A stretch of DNA of 9,749 nucleotides from the NCBI GenBank assembly GCA_043778625.1, contig JAYWFU010000007.1, positions 1-9,749 on the forward strand. The letters run 5' to 3'. Positions within the stretch are counted from its first letter, which is position 1; each line of letters begins with the position of its first letter. The DNA comes from JACMRI01 sp043778625 (lineage in GTDB: Bacteria > Bacteroidota > Bacteroidia > UBA4408). Of this stretch, positions 5,623 through 9,749 are shown piece after piece. The notes beneath the pieces were generated by a model. That model did not search any database, was not told the DNA's origin, and saw only the letters and a list, made by a program, of their open reading frames with translations. A program made the position numbers and the translations under genes.

Positions 5623-8031
5623 ATGAACGGTAAACTATTATTAAATTTAGTATTGAGCTTTTTTGCTTTTTCAATATCGAATGCGCAAACAAGTGTAACA
5701 ATTTCGGGAACGGTAAGAGACAAAAATACTAAGGTAGCTTTACCTTTTGTAAATGTAGTGTTGAAAACAGAAATAGATAGTGTTTTTGTTGGCGGCACAA
5801 TTACCAGCGAAGATGGGCATTTTTCACTATCAAAATTAAAATCAGGTAGCTATTACATAGAAACCTCTTATGTTGGTTATAACACTAAACAACAGACTCT
5901 TTTTATTGGAAACCTTACTGAATATTTAGTGGTTAATACTATTGAAATAGACGAAAAATCCACTTTGTTAAATGAGGTTGTTATAACCGCTAAAATGAGC
6001 GAAATAAACGAGCGAATGGATAAAAAAACATTTTCGGTTGCTGATAATATTAGCCAAAGTGGAGGTTCGGCATTGCAGGCAATGCAAAATTTGCCAAGTG
6101 TAACCGTACAAGATGGTAAGGTACAATTGCGCGGGAACGATAAGGTAACCATATTGATTGACGGAAAACAAACGTCAATAACGGGGTTTGGAAATCAATC
6201 GGGGTTAGATAATATTCCAGCGTCGGCTATCGAAAAAATTGAAATAATTAATAATCCTTCTGCAAAATACGACGCAAATGGTAATGCAGGCATTATTAAC
6301 ATTATTTACAAGAAAAATAAAAAAGATGGATTTAACGGAAAGGTTGGATTTACTACTGGTTTAGGCTCATTGTGGGTACGTAATAAAAATTTACCAACCA
6401 TAAGACCTCAATATACTTTTACGCCCAAAATAAATCCAAGCATCTCTCTTAACTATCGAAAAAACAAAGTAAATGTTTTTTTCCAGGCAGATTATTTATA
6501 TACCGAAACACTAAATAAAAACGAATTTGTAACCCGAAATTATGATAATGGTGATGTTATAGTTTCGCAATTAAAACGAAATCGAAACACACATTTTACA
6601 ACCTCAAAATTAGGTGTTGATTACGCAATTAACGACCAAAATTCATTTGCTGTTTCTACACTTTTTGGCAGTGAAAAAATAATTGACCGTGGCGACCAAC
6701 CTTTTTTTAATAACGATTTAACACAACGCAAACGACTTTGGCAGTTTTTAGAAGACGAGCTAAAAACTACGGTTATGGCAACTACAAGTTTTCAGCACAA
6801 ATTTAAAGAGGCTGGGCATTTGTTAAATGTTGGGTTTAATTATACGTTTCATCGTGAAGATGAAAAATATTTTTACGACAACTATTTATCATTATCAAAA
6901 GGTACAGATGCCTTTAAACTATTGTCGGACGAGCAGGTGTATGATTTTAATTTAGATTACACAAAGCCATTAAAATACGGACGATTTGAAACAGGAGTAA
7001 AGTTTCGCAACAGAAACATACCCACTAATATGCAATTTATACCAGGTGTAAATTCGGTATTAGATACTAGTGCTGGTGGTTGGGCAACTTATAAAGAACT
7101 TATTCCGGCAGTGTATAGCAATTATGTTTTTGAAGATAAAAAATGGGAGGTTGAGTTAGGTTTAAGAGTTGAGTATGTAAAAATTCAGTACGATGTAAAT
7201 CCTAATCATAGTGTGTACAAAAGTGCTGGCTACAACTATGCACAGCCTTTCCCAAATTTTAGATTAGCTTACAAAATAACTGATGATAAAAAAATTACGG
7301 CGTTTTATACCCGAAGAGTAGACCGACCAAACGAGGTTGATATTCGTATTTTTCCAAAATATGACGATGCCGAAATTATAAAGGTGGGCAACCCAGCTTT
7401 GCGCCCACAATTTACTAATTCAGTAGAGGTTGGGTACAAAAAAAGTTGGACAAAAGGAAACTTATATAATGCTCTTTATTACCGATTTGCTGACGGTACA
7501 ATTACTCGAATTTCGAGTACAGTAGTAGGAAGTAACATCATTTATGCAACGTTTCAAAACGTAAATAAAAGCTATAATATGGGTGCAGAAATGGTATGGT
7601 CTCAAGAGGTTTCAAAGCACTATTCGTTTAATATGAATGTAAACGGGTACATAAACCAAATAGACGGATTTACGGTAGTGAATAAATATCCCACAACTCA
7701 TTTATTTACTGCAAATACGCAACAAATAGTTTCAGGTAACATAAAGTTAAACAATACCCTTGATATTGCTAAAAACACTAAGATACAAATAACAGCTATT
7801 TACTTAGCCCCGGATATTATTCCGCAGGGTAAAATAAAAGCTAGATTTTCGTTAGATTGTGGAATCAAAAAAAGTATTCAAAAAGAAAGAGGAGAGTTAT
7901 TTTTAAATGCTACTGATTTGCTTAACACCATGATTATTAAAAAAGAAATAAACGGTCAAGGATTTAATTATACTAGCAACGATTATTACGAAACACAAGT
8001 GATTAGAGTGGGGTACAGTTATAAATTTTAA
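5623..8031 (+). CDS. TonB-receptor-like outer-membrane beta-barrel protein
   Basis: An 802-residue outer-membrane protein. The N terminus is a signal peptide (Lys4, then a hydrophobic stretch, cleavage likely after Ala21 in SNAQ). Residues about 24-110 form a carboxypeptidase-regulatory-like beta-sandwich (SGTVRDKNTKVALPFVNV, then SYVGYNT). A plug-like domain follows (about 117-230: LNEVVITA, ALQAMQNLPSV, VTILIDGKQT, AIEKIEIINNPSAKYDANG, AGIINI). The rest is rich in aromatic, alternating strands and ends in VIRVGYSYKF with the terminal Phe of barrel proteins. This is the architecture of the Bacteroidota 'outer membrane beta-barrel family protein' (OMP_b-brl_3) group, related to TonB-dependent transporters. 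There is no SusD partner nearby, so the substrate is unknown. The ATG at 5623 gives a proper signal peptide; a TTG 15 bases earlier is less likely. Its arginine codons (20 of 28 are CGA or AGA) differ from those of neighbouring genes, which may indicate separate origin. Confidence 0.9.
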   Translation: MNGKLLLNLVLSFFAFSISNAQTSVTISGTVRDKNTKVALPFVNVVLKTEIDSVFVGGTITSEDGHFSLSKLKSGSYYIETSYVGYNTKQQTLFIGNLTEYLVVNTIEIDEKSTLLNEVVITAKMSEINERMDKKTFSVADNISQSGGSALQAMQNLPSVTVQDGKVQLRGNDKVTILIDGKQTSITGFGNQSGLDNIPASAIEKIEIINNPSAKYDANGNAGIINIIYKKNKKDGFNGKVGFTTGLGSLWVRNKNLPTIRPQYTFTPKINPSISLNYRKNKVNVFFQADYLYTETLNKNEFVTRNYDNGDVIVSQLKRNRNTHFTTSKLGVDYAINDQNSFAVSTLFGSEKIIDRGDQPFFNNDLTQRKRLWQFLEDELKTTVMATTSFQHKFKEAGHLLNVGFNYTFHREDEKYFYDNYLSLSKGTDAFKLLSDEQVYDFNLDYTKPLKYGRFETGVKFRNRNIPTNMQFIPGVNSVLDTSAGGWATYKELIPAVYSNYVFEDKKWEVELGLRVEYVKIQYDVNPNHSVYKSAGYNYAQPFPNFRLAYKITDDKKITAFYTRRVDRPNEVDIRIFPKYDDAEIIKVGNPALRPQFTNSVEVGYKKSWTKGNLYNALYYRFADGTITRISSTVVGSNIIYATFQNVNKSYNMGAEMVWSQEVSKHYSFNMNVNGYINQIDGFTVVNKYPTTHLFTANTQQIVSGNIKLNNTLDIAKNTKIQITAIYLAPDIIPQGKIKARFSLDCGIKKSIQKERGELFLNATDLLNTMIIKKEINGQGFNYTSNDYYETQVIRVGYSYKF

Positions 8032-8194
8032 CTAGTAAGCAAAACATTATTAAACACCATTAAGCCCTGCAAATAGTTTAGAGGTAGAGTGTAAGAGTAC
8101 GTAATGCTTAGCATATTTAAAAGTAAAGTATGTTGTGTTAAAACGCAATTAATAATTAAAATGTAGGGGAACGTTTTTTACGGCTGTAATTTTT

Positions 8195-8202
8195 TATATT
8201 TG
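8195..8202 (+). promoter_or_regulatory. -7 promoter element directly abutting the transporter start codon
   Basis: TATATTTG matches TAnnTTTG exactly, and the 13 bases 8195-8207 are identical to 1918-1930 at the comA promoter. Only five bases separate it from the ATG at 8208. Since this element lies around -7, transcription should begin at or next to the start codon. No TTG is seen at -33 distance. The preceding 160 bases after the barrel gene hold no clear terminator, gene or other promoter. Confidence 0.5.
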
Positions 8203-8207
8203 CAACA

Positions 8208-9530
8208 ATGGATACAACTATAACCCCTCAACAATCAAAAAAAATAAAGTATGCTTGGGCCACTTACGACCTTGCTAACTCGGTGTATAACTTGGTTATT
8301 ACGGCCACTATTTTTCCTATTTATTACAAAGCCGTAACCGAAATTAAAAACGAGCAAGGCGTTGTAATTTCCGATACTGTAAATTTTTTAGGTTTTAATT
8401 TTAAAAATACTGCGTTATACGATTTTTCAATAGCTACGGCCTACCTACTTACCATATTTGTAGTGCCAGTATTATCAGGCCTTGCCGATGGTAGTGGGAA
8501 TAAAAAAAAATATATGCAACTGTTTTGTTACATAGGTGTGGCCTCATGCTTGGGAATGTATTGGTTTGATGCCAACCACGTTACGCTAGGTATATTGTTA
8601 GCTATTACGGCCTGCATGGGGTATTCGGGTAGTTTGGTGTTTTACAACGCTTACTTGCCCGAAATAGCCAAACCCAACGAGCAGGATAACCTAAGCGCAC
8701 GTGGCTTTGCTATGGGGTATGCAGGTAGCGCATTTTTGTTAATTGTTAATTTAATAATGATTGAAAAGTTTGATACGTTTGGTTTTGCCAACAAAGGCGA
8801 GGCTACCCGCATGGCGTTTATCACAGTAGGGGTGTGGTGGTTATTGTTTTCGCTTATTCCGTTTCATTATTTACCTAATAATAAAAAGCAAAATGCGGTT
8901 AGGGTAAAAATTACTGAGGGCTACTCCAAAATAATAGCGGTGTGGCAGGTAATAAAAACACAATCCGAATTGCTTAAATTTCTCTCTTCGTTTTTTGTCT
9001 ATAGTATGGGCGTGCAAACTGTAATGCTAATAGCCACGCACTTTGCCAGCCAAGAAATAAAAATGGAAAGCGCACAATTAATTATAACCATACTTATTAT
9101 ACAGTTTGTGGCGTTAATAGGTGCTTACTTATTTTCGTACGTGTCAAAAATTAAGGGCAATTTATTTATGCTGCGTGTAGCGGTCTGTATTTGGGCATTA
9201 ATCTGCATTATTACTTTTCAGGTGGTACATACCGTAAATGAGTTTTATTGTGTAGCGGCTGTGGTAGGTTTAGTTATGGGAGGTATACAATCGCTTTCGC
9301 GTAGTACTTATAGCAAAATGTTGCCCGATGCCGAGGAGCATAGCGGTTACTTTAGTTTTTACGACATCGCCGAAAAGCTAAGTATAGTGCTTGGTATGGT
9401 TACTTTTGGGGTTATTACTCAGCTTTCGAGCAACATGCGTACGCCAATATTGTCGTTAATTATATTTTTTGTGGTAGGTTTATTATTGCTATTTAGGTTA
9501 GATGGTAGCTTGCTAAAAACAAAAAAATAA
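8208..9530 (+). CDS. Major facilitator transporter, UMF1 family
   Basis: A 440-residue inner-membrane protein with about 12 hydrophobic segments. It opens with AWATYDLANSVYNLVITATIFPIYY (split here: AWATYDLANS at 16-25, then VYNLVITATIFPIYY), the hallmark of the UMF1 group of major facilitators (related to Atg22-type vacuolar effluxers). GLADGSGNKKKYM at 91-103 is the MFS loop 2-3 motif, NAYLPEIA at 147-154 and GGIQSLSRSTYSKMLPD at 358-374 are further family blocks, and SGYFSFYDIAEKLS at 379-392 precedes TM segments at the C terminus. A central hydrophilic stretch at about 222-258 separates the two six-helix halves. The substrates of bacterial members are largely unknown; amino acids have been suggested from the eukaryotic relatives. 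The ATG at 8208 is the only reasonable start, because the YDLANS helix begins within 20 residues and no other ATG lies nearby. A Fe-S protein gene starts 35 bases after the stop, possibly co-transcribed. Confidence 0.9.
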   Translation: MDTTITPQQSKKIKYAWATYDLANSVYNLVITATIFPIYYKAVTEIKNEQGVVISDTVNFLGFNFKNTALYDFSIATAYLLTIFVVPVLSGLADGSGNKKKYMQLFCYIGVASCLGMYWFDANHVTLGILLAITACMGYSGSLVFYNAYLPEIAKPNEQDNLSARGFAMGYAGSAFLLIVNLIMIEKFDTFGFANKGEATRMAFITVGVWWLLFSLIPFHYLPNNKKQNAVRVKITEGYSKIIAVWQVIKTQSELLKFLSSFFVYSMGVQTVMLIATHFASQEIKMESAQLIITILIIQFVALIGAYLFSYVSKIKGNLFMLRVAVCIWALICIITFQVVHTVNEFYCVAAVVGLVMGGIQSLSRSTYSKMLPDAEEHSGYFSFYDIAEKLSIVLGMVTFGVITQLSSNMRTPILSLIIFFVVGLLLLFRLDGSLLKTKK

Positions 9531-9565
9531 AATTTTAGTTTCATTGTTTTTTAAATTTTAGTAGT

Positions 9566-9749
9566 GTGTTAGTAGATATTTTTATACCCTGTTACATTGA
9601 TCAATTAAAACCCGAAATAGGGCTTAAAACCGTTGCCTTGCTTGAACAAGCGGGCTGCGTAGTAAATTATAATACTGAACAAACTTGCTGTGGAAATCCT
9701 GCATTTACAAGTGGTTATTGGGACGAGTGCAAAGAGGTGGGCGAAAAAT
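9566..9749 (+). CDS. CCG-domain Fe-S oxidoreductase subunit (LutA/YkgE type), 3' end missing
   Basis: The first 61 residues of a protein that runs off the window. It begins MLVDIFIPCYIDQL and has Cys9 followed 31 residues later by Cys41-Cys42-Gly43 (EQTCCGNPAFTSGYWDE), the CX31-CCG cysteine-rich motif found in heterodisulfide reductase subunits, GlpC and the LutA/YkgE proteins of L-lactate utilisation. The close fit of VDIFIPCYID and QTCCGNPAF to LutA/YkgE makes that subgroup most likely. Such proteins act in the cytoplasm with LutB and LutC to oxidise lactate, but many Bacteroidota carry a stand-alone copy and the partners would lie outside this window. The start is a GTG at 9566; there is no in-frame ATG between the transporter stop and this point, and homologues begin at the same place. 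Cys31 and Cys55 are additional to the motif. Confidence 0.88.
   Translation, partial: MLVDIFIPCYIDQLKPEIGLKTVALLEQAGCVVNYNTEQTCCGNPAFTSGYWDECKEVGEK

Noticed and set aside
5877..6171. Antisense open frames within the barrel gene, and similar ones within rel, comA and oxyR
   Set aside because: They lie opposite well-supported conserved genes, show no recognisable domains and have no promoter or coding-like composition.
8113..8123. Small palindrome near ATGCTTAGCAT upstream of the transporter as an operator
   Set aside because: Five-base arms in AT-rich DNA, far from the promoter element, with no regulator gene next to it.

Overview
The window is AT-rich DNA that looks like a chromosomal segment of a Bacteroidota bacterium, plausibly from the Chitinophagales/Sphingobacteriales side. 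The evidence is promoter elements of the TAnnTTTG type, no Shine-Dalgarno sequences before any gene, a TonB-receptor-like outer-membrane barrel with an N-terminal carboxypeptidase-regulatory-like domain, and several proteins (phosphosulfolactate synthase, the short DUF6952-like protein, the Rel type) familiar from that phylum. No tRNA, rRNA, CRISPR array or insertion sequence was seen, and no gene-free stretch exceeds about 180 bases.

Layout: (1) the 3' part of a bifunctional-type RelA/SpoT (ppGpp) enzyme, cut by the window start; (2) a comA-type phosphosulfolactate synthase with its own promoter, followed in the same direction by a single-domain rhodanese; (3) a strong bidirectional terminator separating these from a convergent minus-strand operon: 2-Cys peroxiredoxin, atypical thioredoxin (WCGNC), and a small uncharacterised protein whose start overlaps the thioredoxin end; (4) divergent from the peroxiredoxin, an OxyR regulator keeping both redox cysteines, with a perfect inverted repeat (10-bp arms, 5-bp spacer) between the two genes; (5) a lone outer-membrane beta-barrel protein with different arginine codon use; (6) a UMF1-family major facilitator transporter whose promoter element ends five bases before its ATG; (7) the 5' end of a CCG-domain Fe-S oxidoreductase subunit of the LutA/YkgE type, cut by the window end.

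The coherent functional unit is the peroxide-defence locus: OxyR would sense peroxide and switch on peroxiredoxin, its likely thioredoxin reductant, and the unknown small protein. This is the best candidate for an incompletely described system. The comA-rhodanese pair may be a small sulfonate module in which sulfur transfer supplies sulfite, but that is inference. The remaining genes look unrelated to one another.
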